DNA of 64,000 nucleotides, taken from Trachythela sp. YZ-2020 (lineage: Eukaryota > Cnidaria > Anthozoa > Malacalcyonacea > Clavulariidae). The stretch is from NCBI GenBank assembly GCA_016169945.1, contig JADLSH010000220.1:5443001-5507000 (forward strand), written 5' to 3'. Each line of letters starts with the position of its first letter. Positions within the stretch are counted from its first letter, which is position 1. Made by a program: the position numbers and the translations under genes. Below, piece after piece: positions 1 to 12,036 of this stretch. The notes beneath the pieces were generated by a model. It was not told the DNA's origin, ran no database searches, and worked only from the letters and a program-made list of their open reading frames with translations.

Positions 1-167
1 ACAAGCCAAACAAACTTGTAGCAAGTTTTCATCAAGCTGGGAACAAGCAGTGCGAACACATCCAGATATCGATAACAAGTTGTCGAAACAGCATTGGTAC
101 AAGTCTGCTGCAGGTTTGTTACAAATTGTGACGTCATTTTGAGATGTCTAACCGCCCCAAACTTACC
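1..167. repeat. Partial copy of the ACAAGTTG-rich repeat beyond the gene end
   Basis: This stretch, downstream of the stop codon, matches the inverted-repeat arm found at about 1500-1640 (AACAAGTTGT-type words, the GCAGTGCGAACACATCC block and the GCAGGTTTGTTACAA block). It is truncated by the window edge. Confidence 0.7.
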
Positions 168-579
168 TCATTTACAACTCAGCTTCTCTACTACCCGAAC
201 ATTGCCTCGTAGTCCAGTTATAAACTCCGGCCATCCTTTTACATCACCATTCATACGACGTTGACAATTAGTCGAAAACATGGCAATTTCTGGTTCTGTA
301 AGAACACGCCCCCATACGTTGACTTCAGCCAGCTCCCCCCGGAATGAGTCCTCAATCTCAAATCCCCCACCGACTGTATCCTGGTCTTGGCCCAGCACCC
401 AATGCCCCCCTCCAGTGATGTGTTGTCCAGTGATGTGTTGTTCAGTACTCGCACCAAATTCTACATGTGTCTTAACGTTAACGTTGTCTTTATACATACT
501 CATCATCTTGGCATCCACATTGGACCATGTGACACACAATGCATGCCATACACCGTTACTGAATATACGTTTCCTTGTC
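168..579 (-). CDS. Pentraxin exon 2, unit 1 (terminal coding exon)
   Basis: This is the C-terminal half of a pentraxin (concanavalin-A-like, calcium-dependent lectin) domain and the last coding exon of the minus-strand gene. The acceptor is a TTTCAG ending at 580, and the first base completes the TGG codon begun in exon 1. The pentraxin signature H-x-C-x-[ST]-W-x-[ST] is present as HALCVTWS. A GQDQD stretch and a W-x-R-V-L-T-x-x-E-I motif follow, as in family members. The exon ends ...EKLSCK then TGA at 168-170. A GTAAG directly after the stop could be a donor for a 3' UTR intron. It differs from units 2-4 at several residues (DTVGG versus DAVGG, EKLSC versus KKPSC). Confidence 0.85.
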
Positions 580-631
580 CTGAAATAAATCAGTCATCTT
601 GTTTCAATATTTGGGTGAGTTTCAACACACA

Positions 632-1643
632 CATAAAAACGCACAAGTTGTAACAAACCTGCAGCAGACTTGTACCAATGCTGTTTCAACAATTTGTTAT
701 CAGGATGTGTTCTCACTGCTTGTTCCCAGCTTGTTCACAAGTTCTCAACGGCTTGTTGGCAACTTGCTACAAGGTTGATGACTCAACAGACTTGTTACAA
801 GTTGTTCCAACAACTTGTTATCGTCTTGCAATTCAACAACTTGTTAACCAGTTGTGAGTGATAACCCTGTAGCAACTTGATAAAAAGACAAATTTGTTAC
901 AAATTGTTGAAAAGCTTACTACAAGTCTGTTGCGAACACAAGATGTTGACAAGATGTGAGATTTTATGTGTGTACACGTGTGTTTTACTATCCAGAAATT
1001 ATACGTCACAAGGATTAGGGTTAAGATCAAGGGTTAGGATTAGGGTTAATGTTAGAGTTAAGATTAAGTTTGTATCAAAATTCAGATCGTTAATACGGAA
1101 ATTGAGCCTAATATTTATCAATAGACAAATTTGGCTCACGCTGTTGCAGTCAAACCGGATGTTCTCTTGCGAGCAACATTGCAATATTGTCGCGCAATAT
1201 TGCCATTTTGATTTGGAGATTTCTCTGCGAACAAATTGCAAATTGAAACTCACAACCAGGTTTGTAAACAAAGCCTCTGATTGCCAAATGGCAAAAAGGA
1301 AGCTCCAATTCAATTGCTCGGAGCATTCTGCAATGTTCCTCGCAAGGGAACATCCGGTTTGACTGTAATATCGTTTGCTACGCAATTCACAAATTTGAAT
1401 AACTCACATGCCTAGTTACTATTGTTCCAGTTTGAGAAAACATACGCAAGTAAAAAAATTATCAATGATAACAAGTTGTTAGAACACCTGTGACAAGTTT
1501 GTTGAGCACACAAGCCATCAAACCTGTAGCAAGTTGTCAACAAGCTGGGAAGAAGCAGTGCGAACACATCCTGATAACAAGTTGTTGAAACGGCATTGGC
1601 ACAAGTCTGGTGCAGGTTTGTTACAACTTGTGCGTTTTTACGT
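632..1643. mobile_element. Long-TIR element with telomere-like core, unit 1
   Basis: The ends are inverted copies: ATAAAAACGCACAAGTTG on the left and CAACTTGTGCGTTTTTA on the right. The similarity continues for well over 200 bases into both arms, which are dense in ACAAGTTGT and AACAACTTG words. The core at about 1010-1075 has several GGATTAGGGTTA-type motifs resembling telomere repeats. There is no transposase ORF, so this is a non-autonomous element filling the intron between pentraxin exons 1 and 2. I saw no clear target duplication. Confidence 0.7.
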
Positions 1644-1815
1644 GTAACGTGAACTTTCAGGCCAATTAACAAATTTAATCAGTACACATATGTTTCTTCG
1701 TTGTGAAGGGGAATGGGAATTTATACATTTTCCTCCTCTAAAGAGGGAGGGGGTATCTTATTTGAGGTAGGGGGTGGCTTTACGCTACTTACCACAAGTT
1801 AACACCCAAGCTTAC

Positions 1816-2044
1816 CATATCGCATCGTTTTTCACGATAAAGGAAACTTGATGTGTATAATACCAGATACCGATCTCATTGTCTGAACCATCGACAGCAT
1901 AAGAAAATACAGTCCCCTTTGTATTCTTAACAATCTTTACCCATGCACAGATCGTAATGGCGCTCAATTTCGGCAATCCTGGGTCGTCTATTTCCACATA
2001 GTCCTCGATACCATGTCGAGGAAACAGTATGGAGAACGGCGGTT
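1816..2044 (-). CDS. Pentraxin exon 1, unit 1
   Basis: This is the N-terminal half of the pentraxin domain. It begins after a TTTTCAG acceptor with a two-base partial codon and reads EPPFSILFPRHGIEDYVEI onward, including the ICAWVK and GIWYY strands typical of pentraxin/LamG folds. It ends with the bases TG before GTAAGC, leaving a codon that pentraxin exon 2 completes as Trp. The length is 229 nt in units 1, 2 and 4. The 1.2 kb intron to exon 2 is almost entirely occupied by an inverted-repeat element. Confidence 0.85.
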
Positions 2045-2674
2045 CTGAAAATTAAGATAAATCATATTTAAGGCCATGTTACAAGGGGAAATTTTTGATG
2101 CAACTTGCAACGCGGTTTCTGCACAAAGCCATGTTATGCAAAAATGTACGTACAGAAACATGGCCCGCGTCTCACTGCACCAACAATATCATTCTCATTT
2201 ATTTATTTGTTGCCTTCTAGACAGAAAACTATCGGCAAAGTGAAACGAGATTCATGCCCACAACTTATCTGCTAACACATGTTTTACCTAACATCGCTCT
2301 GTGTCCGAAATTGCGTTTCAAGTTGCAGCAAAAATCGCCCCGAGTAACATGACCTTGATGTAGTTGGTAGCGATAAATAATATTCGCGAGTTCGGTTGAA
2401 GGATACAAAAATCGCCCCCCGAAAAAGCACAAGTAATGGGGGATAAGCTAAGCCCCCCTCCCCCCTAAAGGAAGAGATATGGGATAATTTAATAAAGTTG
2501 CCAGATTCGTTGCTGTCTGAAACGCAAAATAACGGGGAAAAATACCTTTTCAAGACAACAGATTTCCTAGAGTATGTCTAGCGTCCTGACGATGAAGGAC
2601 CTTTTTAGCATTTAAGACACGGCCAAGGTCCCCCCCCCCCGGCTCACATGTTGGCCTCTCGAATAAACTATTTG

Positions 2675-2748
2675 CCCCCACTCCAGCTCAGTTGCCAGAG
2701 CGCTGCACCGGAATCGCAGGGCCGCAGATTCGATTCCTGCCAGAGGGC
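2675..2748 (+). repeat. tRNA-like SINE head, unit 1
   Basis: The region has an A-box-like AGCTCAGTTGCCAGAGC and a B-box-like GATTCGATTCCTGCC at tRNA spacing, followed by a tail sharing GCAACTGCTCCTGGTTAGGT with the SINE pair at 26.9-27.4 kb. The acceptor stem is poor, so it is a tRNA-derived repeat rather than a functional tRNA gene. Confidence 0.65.
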
Positions 2749-3069
2749 TTATAGTTGGATTTTTCGCAACTGCTCCTGGTTAGGTGTAATGTTTATAATT
2801 TTCGCTTGAAAGTTCGTGGAATACTACACTACACCCAGACGTTTGAGATATCATGTATTCTATTAACTATAACAATTTATAATATAAGTGTAATATAACG
2901 CGCAATTGGATTGGCTGATGCGCTTGCATTGTGACGCCATAATGCACGCTTGTAGCTTTTGAAATTTTCCCGCCTCTTTTGGTCTTGCCAAAAAGTAAAC
3001 AAATTATAATAGATTTAAAGTCCAAAATTTCGCAAAACGTGATAACAAATTTGAACATAAAACGCTAAC

Positions 3070-3231
3070 ATGGAAGAGTTTGTTTCTGAAAACCAATGCG
3101 CTGAAGCCAGCGAAGAAAGGTTTGCTGAAATTTCAGAAAGAAAACTGAATTTCTTGCTGGAAAGTCGCCACTCGAAGGCAACAAAACATTCAATAAATTC
3201 GGCTGGTAGGTATCAAAACATACTCGGCTTT
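3070..3231 (+). CDS. Short N-terminal ORF before the Crypton recombinase, unit 1
   Basis: A 53-residue ORF starting MEEFVSENQC with a helical, charged composition. A possible donor (GCTG|GTAGGT) lies at 3205/3206. It sits about 330 bases upstream of the recombinase ORF on the same strand and could be its first exon. The donor phase does not obviously match an acceptor before 3536, so the link is uncertain. Identical copies start at 8767, 14470 and 20167 in units 2-4. Confidence 0.4.
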
Positions 3232-3535
3232 TAAATACTTGCTTTACGAAATAACTCTACAGACTACAGTAAGAACAGAAATTGTACTCCACAAGTTAAA
3301 ATTGACAATTTTCACATTGTCTTTGTCATAAGTTTTTATTCATGACTTTAAAAAATATGAAATTCTACAAGACATGAAATTCAAGCTACACTGTACAACA
3401 AATACGACATTTCAATATAAACATTTCTTGAGAAAATTACAACTATTAAATATTCACTTTAGTACATTTAAAAGAAAACTTCTTAATATATTTAGAATGG
3501 TGTCAAGCGAGAAATATAATGCATGAACTGACCAA

Positions 3536-4452
3536 ATGACAACAAAGCAGCTCGACGAAAACGTGTACAAGCGAAACTACAGCAAATCAGCATTGGTGGG
3601 GTTCAGACACGGTATCGAAAGATACTTGAATAGTCCACCATTAAACAGAGCAGTTAAAATAACATCTGACCCCTTGTTTACGAGTTCCAACCAGATGCTT
3701 GACGCGAAGATAAATGAACTGAAGCAACTCGGGCAGGAAAATGTAAAACACAAACCGCCTTTGGAGAACGAAGACCTCGCCAAGCTAAAACCAAGTGGTG
3801 TTTTTAATCCAATAAATCCTTTGCCCCTTCTTCGCTCTGTGTGGTTTCACGTCGTCTTATATTGGTGCAGACGAGGTCGGGAAGGTCAACGTAATCTCAC
3901 CGTAAGCAGCTTCTCTCTTGATGTTGATAGCTCTGGTCGACGCTACGTGAGGATGACGCACGACGAGTCCTCCAAAATCACCCTGGTGGATTAAGCGACG
4001 TTTCTAGCTCGGATAAAGAAGCTCGAATGTACGAAACCGAAGATTTAAAGATTTACACCAACCATAGTGTCAGAGCAACAGCTATCACCGTTTGGTCGAA
4101 TGCAGGCGTACCCAATCGTCATATCATGGCAATTTCTGGCCATCGAAATGAGCAAAGTCTTGTCCATTACAACGCACGGCCATCATCTTTACAGCTTCGC
4201 AACTGCAGCGATGTCCTGTCTCATTCGCTTTCTACCGATCGTCCGTCTTCCTCGGCTCCTTCTGCTTCATCTCAAGCTCAGGTACCAACCGATGGGCACG
4301 TTTCTGTGGCATTAATTATCCTCTGCAAGATCAGCGACAAACACACAACTGCACAATTAGTCCATGGCCATGGCCGGCGGCATGTTTACTTCTTGCTCGA
4401 TCGGCGGCAGCGTCCAGGGACCGGTTGTATAAAAGTCTTAACTACATTTTAA
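3536..4452 (+). pseudogene. Crypton-type tyrosine recombinase, unit 1 (frameshifted)
   Basis: Two ORFs (3536-3994 and 4027-4452) together match the intact 305-codon copy in unit 4. They are separated by the loss of one A in a run near 3975. The recombinase domain is the DUF3504/Crypton type: a CRRGREG arginine box, then YTNHSVRATAITVW (HxxR), SGH and a final tyrosine in VHYN. The protein is encoded in an intron of the pentraxin gene, on the opposite strand. The last codons run into a short inverted-repeat element at 4416-4564, so the true C-terminus may be lost. Confidence 0.7.
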
Positions 4453-4564
4453 CTACTCGTTTAGTAGTTAAATAGTAGTTAACTCTAAAATTCGCGATTC
4501 TGATAGGTTTACTTTCGCACTAACTATAGTTTACTTTAACTACTTTTTTATACAACCGGCCCCT
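4416..4564. mobile_element. 149-bp inverted-repeat MITE, unit 1
   Basis: The left end CAGGGACCGGTTGTATAAAA and the right end (TTTTATACAACCGG then CCCCTG) are inverted repeats of about 22 bases, around an interior rich in TAGTTAA/TTAACTA words. It sits at the 3' end of the recombinase ORF and supplies its final codons. Equivalent copies lie at about 10114-10262, 15817-15965 and 21515-21664. No clear target duplication was seen. Confidence 0.65.
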
Positions 4565-4866
4565 GATCGTGTTTAAATCGAACAGTGATTAGTTCTTTAA
4601 CAATTATGTGTTATATTTGAGAGTTTCTGTGTAATTGTGGGCGAATTTTAAATGTGTTTGAACAGTTTTTAAGCAAAAACTCGCCAAAACACTGTTGACT
4701 TTGTTGTTGTCGCGCCTTCCGAAATTTCGCCCGTTAAAAATTCGACTGATGAGTATTTGTTGCTAAGCAACATCTTAGATAGCATGTAAAGAGAATTTTG
4801 TTATTGATCTAATAAATAAATTTGATTGTTGTTCGGTAATTTCTTCTTATATTATAAAATAATTTA

Positions 4867-5409
4867 AAAACTCGTCTTGTGCCGTTATGTTGTAATAATG
4901 CACTCGGGGGAATGTTGGGAGAATACTCGAGAAGGGTGTAAAACACTCAGCTACGCCTCGTTTTTTTACAAGCTCTCGTATTCTTCCAACATTCTCCCCT
5001 CGTGCATTATTAGATAACTTAAGCATGTAGGACGGCAACGCGACGACGACGGCCACAACTATCTCGTTCAAATAAATGATAGTAAAGAAAATTTGTCGTG
5101 TATTATCAATCGTATGAATTTAATACAGTTTAAGAAGTTGAAAAAATGGGCTTTATGGTTGAGAAGAGTTCTACTGAATCAATTTGAATTAGCACTTGTT
5201 GTGGCTTGAATTGCAGGCGTTGTGTACAAGGCGTGAAAATCTGTGATTTGACGCTGTAAACAGATCGAGAACCACGTCTAAAACTCCCCTGGGACTTTAA
5301 TAATTCATTTCTTTTCATCGACTCATTGTATTAATAGCCGTCCTCGTCGCGTTGCCGTCCTACATGCTTAAGTTCTCTATTACACCATAACGGCACGCGA
5401 CTCGTTTTT
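4867..5409. mobile_element. Inverted-repeat element near the microexon, unit 1
   Basis: Inverted similarities pair GTGCCGTTATG (about 4879) with CATAACGGCAC (about 5386), and GCATGTAGGACGGCAACGCG (5023) with CGCGTTGCCGTCCTACATGC (about 5347). An internal pair around 4900-5010 (CACTCGGGGG...CATTATT) forms another stem. There is no coding capacity. Unit 2-4 copies begin near 10563, 16265 and 21963. Confidence 0.6.
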
Positions 5410-5449
5410 TAATTCTTAAATATAATTGATGTTGTTTTGTCATTCCCAC

Positions 5450-5483
5450 CTGAACAAATTTCATGTTTTGAACACTGCAGTAC
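5450..5483 (-). CDS. Putative 34-nt linker microexon, unit 1
   Basis: The stretch lies between a TCTTTTGCAG acceptor and a CAG|GTGGGA donor and encodes about eleven residues with two cysteines (VLQCSKHEICS). The preceding exon ends in phase 0 while pentraxin exon 1 begins with two bases of a codon, so an intervening exon of length 1 modulo 3 is required; 34 nt fits. The call rests on splice-site appearance and phase only, with no transcript support. Confidence 0.5.
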
Positions 5484-5856
5484 CTGCAAAAGATTGAAAA
5501 ATATATATATAAAAAATCTTCCTGGTGTGTGAATCATCCTTACTTGCAGTTGAGAGCTGAGCTGAATTACGAAGGACGCAGCTCGACTTGATCGAGTCGA
5601 AGGCTTATTAAATGACTCATGTCTGATCAGGGTAAACAGCTACGATGGAATGTTTAGTTTGGGCCTTATCCAAACCGACCATGTCAACATTCTCTGTGGT
5701 AGGAAACCCACGACTTTCGGTAGAGCGTTGACTTACTCTTTTCACATAAAGTGTCATGAGTCCTCAGGGATCTCAGAATCTGAGATCTCGAACCCACTAT
5801 CTCAGAGTGAAAGGCGCTTGCTCTGACGACTGCGTCAACGAAGTCTCCCACATTAC

Positions 5857-6292
5857 CTCTTTCATCAATTCATAATAATCAAATTTACAACTCGGCTTCT
5901 TTACTACCCGAACATTGCCTCGCAGTCCAGTTATAAACTCCGACCATCCTTTTACATCACCATTCATACGACGTTGACAATTACTCGAAAACATGGCAAT
6001 TTCTGGTTCTGTAAGAACACGCCCCCATACGTTGACTTCAGCCAGCTCCCCCCGGAATGAGTCCTCAATCTCAAATCCCCCACCGACTGCATCCTGGTCT
6101 TGGCCCAGCACCCAATGCCCCCCTCCAGTGATGTGTTGTCCAGTGATGTGTTGTTCAGTACTCGCACCAAATTCTACATGTGTCTTAACGTTGACGTTGT
6201 CTTTATACATACTCATCATCTTGGCATCCACATTGGACCATGTGACACACAATGCATGCCATACACCGTTACTGAATATACGTTTCCTTGTC
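5857..6292 (-). CDS. Pentraxin exon 2 fused to PAN exon tail, unit 2
   Basis: This exon has the same pentraxin C-terminal half as unit 1, but instead of the stop it continues in frame into KFDYYELMKE, the last ten codons of the PAN exon, then a GAG|GTAATG donor. It is 436 nt and ends in phase 0, exactly as the PAN exon does. The fusion point is the tandem duplication junction (near 5881-5886) and lets the transcript continue into another module. Confidence 0.85.
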
Positions 6293-6344
6293 CTGAAATA
6301 AATCAGTCATTTTGTTTCAATATTTGGGTGAGTTTCAACACACA

Positions 6345-7354
6345 CATAAAAACGCACAAGTTGTAACAAACCTGCAGCAGACTTGTACCAATGCTGTTTC
6401 AACAATTTGTTATCAGGATGTGTTCTCACTGCTTGTTCCCAGCTTGTTCACAAGTTCTCAAAGGCTTGTTGGCAACTTGCTACAAGGTTGATGACTCAAC
6501 AGACTTGTTACAAGCTGTTCCAACAACTTGTTATCGTCTTGCAATTCAACAACTTGTTAACCAGTTGTGAGTGATAACCCTGTAGCAACTTGATAAAAAG
6601 ACAAATTTGTTACAATTTGTTGAAAAGCTTACTACAAGTCTGTTGCGAACACAAGATGTTGACAAGATGTGAGATTTTATGTGTACACGTGTGTTTTACT
6701 ATCCAGAAATTATACGTCACAAGGATTAGGGTTAAGATCAAAGGTTAGGATTAGGGTTAATGTTAGAGTTAAGATTAAGTTTGTATCAAAATTCAGGTCG
6801 TTAATACGGAAATTGAGCCTAATATTTATCAATAGACAAATTTGGCTCACGCTGTTGCAGTCAAACCGGATGTTCTCTTGCGAGCAACATTGCAATATTG
6901 TCGCGCAATATTGCCATTTTGATTTGGAGATTTCTCTGCGAACAAATTGCAAATTGAAACTCACAACCAGGTTTGTAAACAAAGCCTCTGATTGCCAAAT
7001 GGCAAAAAGGAAGCTCCAATTCAATTGCTCGGAGCATTCTGCAATGTTCCTCGCAAAGGAAGATCCGGTTTGACTGTAATATCGTTTGCTACGCAATTCA
7101 CAAATTTGAATAACTCACATGCCTAGTTACTATTGTTCCAGTTTGAGAAAACATACGCAAGTAAAAAAATTATCAATGATAACAAGTTGTTAGAACACCT
7201 GTGACAAGTTTGTTGAGCACACAAGACATCAAACCTGTAGCAAGTTGTCAACAAGCTGGGAAGAAGCAGTGCGAACACATCCTGATAACAAGTTGTTGAA
7301 ACGGCATTGGCACAAGTCTGGTGCAGGTTTGTTACAACTTGTGCGTTTTTACGT
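6345..7354. mobile_element. Long-TIR element, unit 2 copy
   Basis: Same element in the same intron as in unit 1, with a handful of substitutions and small indels. Confidence 0.7.
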
Positions 7355-7521
7355 GTAACGTGAACTTTCAGGCCAATTAACAAATTTAATCAGTACACAT
7401 ATGTTTCTTCGTTGTGAAGGAATGGGAATTTATACATTTTCCTCCTCTAAAGAGGAGGGGTATCTTATTTCAGGTGGGGGTGGCTTTACGCTACTTAATA
7501 CAAGTTAACACCCAAGCTTAC

Positions 7522-7750
7522 CATATCGAATCGTTTTTCACGATAAAGGAAACTTGATGTGTATAATACCAGATACCGATCTCATTGTCTGAACCATCGA
7601 CAGCATAAGAAAATACAGTCCCCTTTGTATTCTTAACAATCTTTACCCAGGCACAGATCGTAATGGCGCTCAATTTCGGCAATCCTGGGTCGTCTATTTC
7701 CACATAGTCCTCGGTACCATGTCGAGGAAACAGTATGGAGAACGGCGGTT
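7522..7750 (-). CDS. Pentraxin exon 1, unit 2
   Basis: This is a 229-nt copy of the pentraxin N-terminal exon with intact acceptor, donor and frame. The penultimate coding change relative to unit 1 is Ala to Ser just before the split Trp codon (NDSIW). Confidence 0.85.
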
Positions 7751-8372
7751 CTGAAAATTAAGATAAATCATATTTAAGGCCATGTTACAGGAAATTTTTG
7801 CTGCAACTTGCAACGCGGTTTCTGCACAAAGCCATGTTATGCAAAAATGTACGTACAGAAACATGGCCCGCGTCTCACTGCACCAACAATATCATTCTCG
7901 TTTATTTATTTGTTGCCTTCTAGACAGAAAACTATCGGCAAAGTGAAACGAGATTCATGCCCACAACTTATCTGCTAACACATGTTTTACCTAACATCGC
8001 TCTGTCTCCGAAATTGCGTTTCAAGTTGCAGCAAAAATCGCCCCGAGTAACATGACCTTGATGTAGTTGGTAGCGATAAATAATATTCGCGAGTTCGGTT
8101 GAAGGATACAAAAATCGCCCCCCAAAAAAGCACAAGTAATGGGGGCTAAGCTAAGCCCCCCTCCCCCCTAAAGGAAGAGATATGGGATAATTTAATAAAG
8201 TTGTCAGATTCGTTGCTGTCTGAAACGCAAAATAACGGGAAAAATACCTTTTCAAGACAACAGATTTCCTAGAGTTTGTCTAGCGTCCTGACGATGAAGG
8301 ACCTTTTAGCATTTAAGACACGGCCAAGGTCCCCCCCCGGCTCACATGTGGGCCTCTCGAATAAACTATTTG

Positions 8373-8446
8373 CCCCCACTCCAGCTCAGTTGCCAGAGCG
8401 CTGCACCGGAATCGCAGGGCCGCAGATTCGATTCCTGCCAGAGGGC
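8373..8446 (+). repeat. tRNA-like SINE head, unit 2
   Basis: Copy of the unit 1 tRNA-like repeat at the equivalent position. Confidence 0.65.
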
Positions 8447-9233
8447 TTATAGTTGGATTTTCGCAACTGCTCCTGGTTAGGTGTAATGTTTATAATTTTC
8501 GCTTGAAAGTTCGTGGAATACTACACTACACCCAGACGTTTGAGATATCATGTATTCTATTAACTATAACAATTTATAATATAAGTGTAATATAACGCGC
8601 AATTGGATTGGCTGATGCGCTTGCATTGTGACGCCATAATGCACGCTTGTAGCTTTTGAAATTTTCCCGCCTCTTTTGGTCTTGCCAAAAAGTAAACAAA
8701 TTATAATAGATTTAAAGTCCAAAATTTCGCAAAACGTGATAACAAATTTGAACATAAAACGCTAACATGGAAGAGTTTGTTTCTGAAAACCAATGCGCTG
8801 AAGCCAGCGAAGAAAGGTTTGCTGAAATTTCAGAAAGAAAACTGAATTTCTTGCTGGAAAGTCGCCACTCGAAGGCAACAAAACATTCAATAAATTCGGC
8901 TGGTAGGTATCAAAACATACTCGGCTTTTAAATACTTGCTTTACGAAATAACTCTACAGACTACAGTAAGAACAGAAATTGTACTCCACAAGTTAAAATT
9001 GACAATTTTCACATTGTCTTTGTCATAAGTTTTTATTCATGACTTTAAAAAATATGAAATTCTACAAGACATGAAATTCAAGCTACACTGTACAACAAAT
9101 ACGACATTTCAATATAAACATTTCTTGAGAAAAATTACAACTATTAAATATTCACTTTAGTACATTTAAAAGAAAACTTCTTAATATATTTAGAATGGTG
9201 TCAAGCGAGAAATATAATGCATGAACTGACCAA

Positions 9234-10150
9234 ATGACAACAAAGCAGCTCGACGAAAACGTGTACAAGCGAAACTACAGCAAATCAGCATTGGTGGGGT
9301 TCAGACACGGTATCGAAAGATACTTGAATAGTCCACCATTAAACAGAGCAGTTAAAATAACATCTGACCCCTTGTTTACGAGTTCCAACCAGATGCTTGA
9401 CGCGAAGATAAATGAACTGAAGCAACTCGGGCAGGAAAATGTAAAACACAAACCGCCTTTGGAGAACGAAGACCTCGCCAAGCTAAAACCAAGTGGTGTT
9501 TTTAATCCAATAAATCCTTTGCCCCTTCTTCGCTCTGTGTGGTTTCACGTCGTCTTATATTGGTGCAGACGAGGTCGGGAAGGTCAACGTAATCTCACCG
9601 TAAGCAGCTTCTCTCTTGATGTTGATAGCTCTGGTCGACGCTACGTGAGGATGACGCACGACGAGTCCTCCAAAATCACCCTGGTGGATTAAGCGACGTT
9701 TCTAGCTCGGATAAAGAAGCTCGAATGTACGAAACCGAAGATTTAAAGATTTACACCAACCATAGTGTCAGAGCAACAGCTATCACCGTTTGGTCGAATG
9801 CAGGCGTACCCAATCGTCATATCATGGCAATTTCTGGCCATCGAAATGAGCAAAGTCTTGTCCATTACAACGCACGGCCATCATCTTTACAGCTTCGCAA
9901 CTGCAGCGATGTCCTGTCTCATTCGCTTTCTACCGATCGTCCGTCTTCCTCGGCTCCTTCTGCTTCATCTCAAGCTCAGGTACCAACCGATGGGCACGTT
10001 TCTGTGGCATTAATTATCCTCTGCAAGATCAGCGACAAACACACAACTGCACAATTAGTCCATGGCCATGGCCGGCGGCATGTTTACTTCTTGCTCGATC
10101 GGCGGCAGCGTCCAGGGACCGGTTGTATAAAAGTCTTAACTACATTTTAA
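9234..10150 (+). pseudogene. Crypton-type tyrosine recombinase, unit 2 (frameshifted)
   Basis: Two ORFs (9234-9692 and 9725-10150) with the same one-base A loss (near 9673) as unit 1. All four recombinase signature positions are present once the two frames are considered separately. Confidence 0.7.
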
Positions 10151-11144
10151 CTACTCGTTTAGTAGTTAAATAGTAGTTAACTCTAAAATTCGCGATTCTG
10201 ATAGGTTTACTTTCGCACTAACTATAGTTTACTTTAACTACTTTTTATACAACCGGCCCTGATCGTGTTTAAATCGAACAGTGATTAGTTCTTTAACAAT
10301 TATGTGTTATATTTGAGAGTTTCTGTGTAATTGTGGGCGAATTTTAAATGTGTTTGAACAGTTTTTAAGCAAAAACTCGCCAAAACACTGTTGACTTTGT
10401 TGTTGTCGCGCCTTCCGAAATTTCGCCCGTTAAAAATTCGACTGATGAGTATTTGTTGCTAAGCAACATCTTAGATAGCATGTAAAGAGAATTTTGTTAT
10501 TGATCTAATAAATAAATTTGATTGTTGTTCGGTAATTTCTTCTTATATTATAAAATAATTTAAAAACTCGTCTTGTGCCGTTATGTTGTAATAATGCACT
10601 CGGGGGAATGTTGGGAGAATACTCGAGAAGGGTGTAAAACACTCAGCTACGCCTCGTTTTTTTACAAGCTCTCGTATTCTTCCAACATTCTCCCTCGTGC
10701 ATTATTAGATAACTTAAGCATGTAGGACGGCAACGCGACGACGACGGCCACAACTATCTCGTTCAAATAAATGATAGTAAAGAAAATTTGTCGTGTATTA
10801 TCAATCGTATGAATTTAATACAGTTTAAGAAGTTGAAAAAATGGGCTTTATGGTTGAGAAGAGTTCTACTGAATCAATTTGAATTAGCACTTGTTGTGGC
10901 TTGAATTGCAGGCGTTGTGTACAAGGCGTGAAAATCTGTGATTTGACGCTGTAAACAGATCGAGAACCACGTCTAAAACTCCCCTGGGACTTTAATAATT
11001 CATTTCTTTTCATCGACTCATTGTATTAATAGCCGTCCTCGTCGCGTTGCCGTCCTACATGCTTAAGTTCTCTATTACACCATAACGGCACGCGACTCGT
11101 TTTTTAATTCTTAAATATAATTGATGTTGTTTTGTCATTCCCAC

Positions 11145-11178
11145 CTGAACAAATTTCATGTTTTGAACACTGCAGTAC
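11145..11178 (-). CDS. Putative 34-nt linker microexon, unit 2
   Basis: Identical in sequence and splice context to the unit 1 microexon. It is needed to carry phase 0 into pentraxin exon 1 at 7522-7750. Confidence 0.5.
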
Positions 11179-11551
11179 CTGCAAAAGATTGAAAAATATA
11201 TATATAAAAAATCTTCCTGGTGTGTGAATCATCCTTACTTGCAGTTGAGAGCTGAGCTGAATTACGAAGGACGCAGCTCGACTTGATCGAGTCGAAGGCT
11301 TATTAAATGACTCATGTCTGATCAGGGTAAACAGCTACGATGGAATGTTTAGTTTGGGCCTTATCCAAACCGACCATGTCAACATTCTCTGTGGTAGGAA
11401 ACCCACGACTTTCGGTAGAGCGTTGACTTACTCTTTTCACATAAAGTGTCATGAGTCCTCAGGGATCTCAGAATCTGAGATCTCGAACCCACTATCTCAG
11501 AGTGAAAGGCGCTTGCTCTGACGACTGCGTCAACGAAGTCTCCCACATTAC

Positions 11552-11987
11552 CTCTTTCATCAATTCATAATAATCAAATTTACAACTCGGCTTCTTTACT
11601 ACCCGAACATTGCCTCGCAGTCCAGTTATAAACTCCGACCATCCTTTTACATCACCATTCATACGACGTTGACAATTACTCGAAAACATGGCAATTTCTG
11701 GTTCTGTAAGAACACGCCCCCATACGTTGACTTCAGCCAGCTCCCCCCGGAATGAGTCCTCAATCTCAAATCCCCCACCGACTGCATCCTGGTCTTGGCC
11801 CAGCACCCAATGCCCCCCTCCAGTGATGTGTTGTCCAGTGATGTGTTGTTCAGTACTCGCACCAAATTCTACATGTGTCTTAACGTTGACGTTGTCTTTA
11901 TACATACTCATCATCTTGGCATCCACATTGGACCATGTGACACACAATGCATGCCATACACCGTTACTGAATATACGTTTCCTTGTC
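11552..11987 (-). CDS. Pentraxin exon 2 fused to PAN exon tail, unit 3
   Basis: A 436-nt exon with the same protein sequence as unit 2, including the HALCVTWS signature and the in-frame KFDYYELMKE tail before the GTAATG donor. Confidence 0.85.
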
Positions 11988-12036
11988 CTGAAATAAATCA
12001 GTCATTTTGTTTCAATATTTGGGTGAGTTTCAACAC

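Noticed and set aside
1010..1075. Telomere or subtelomere
   Set aside because: Only a few degenerate GGATTAGGGTTA words occur, and they recur inside the same transposon-like element in each unit.
877..1362. 161-residue ORF in the long-TIR element as a gene
   Set aside because: It overlaps an equally long antisense ORF, has no recognisable domain, and reads through repeat arms and telomere-like sequence.
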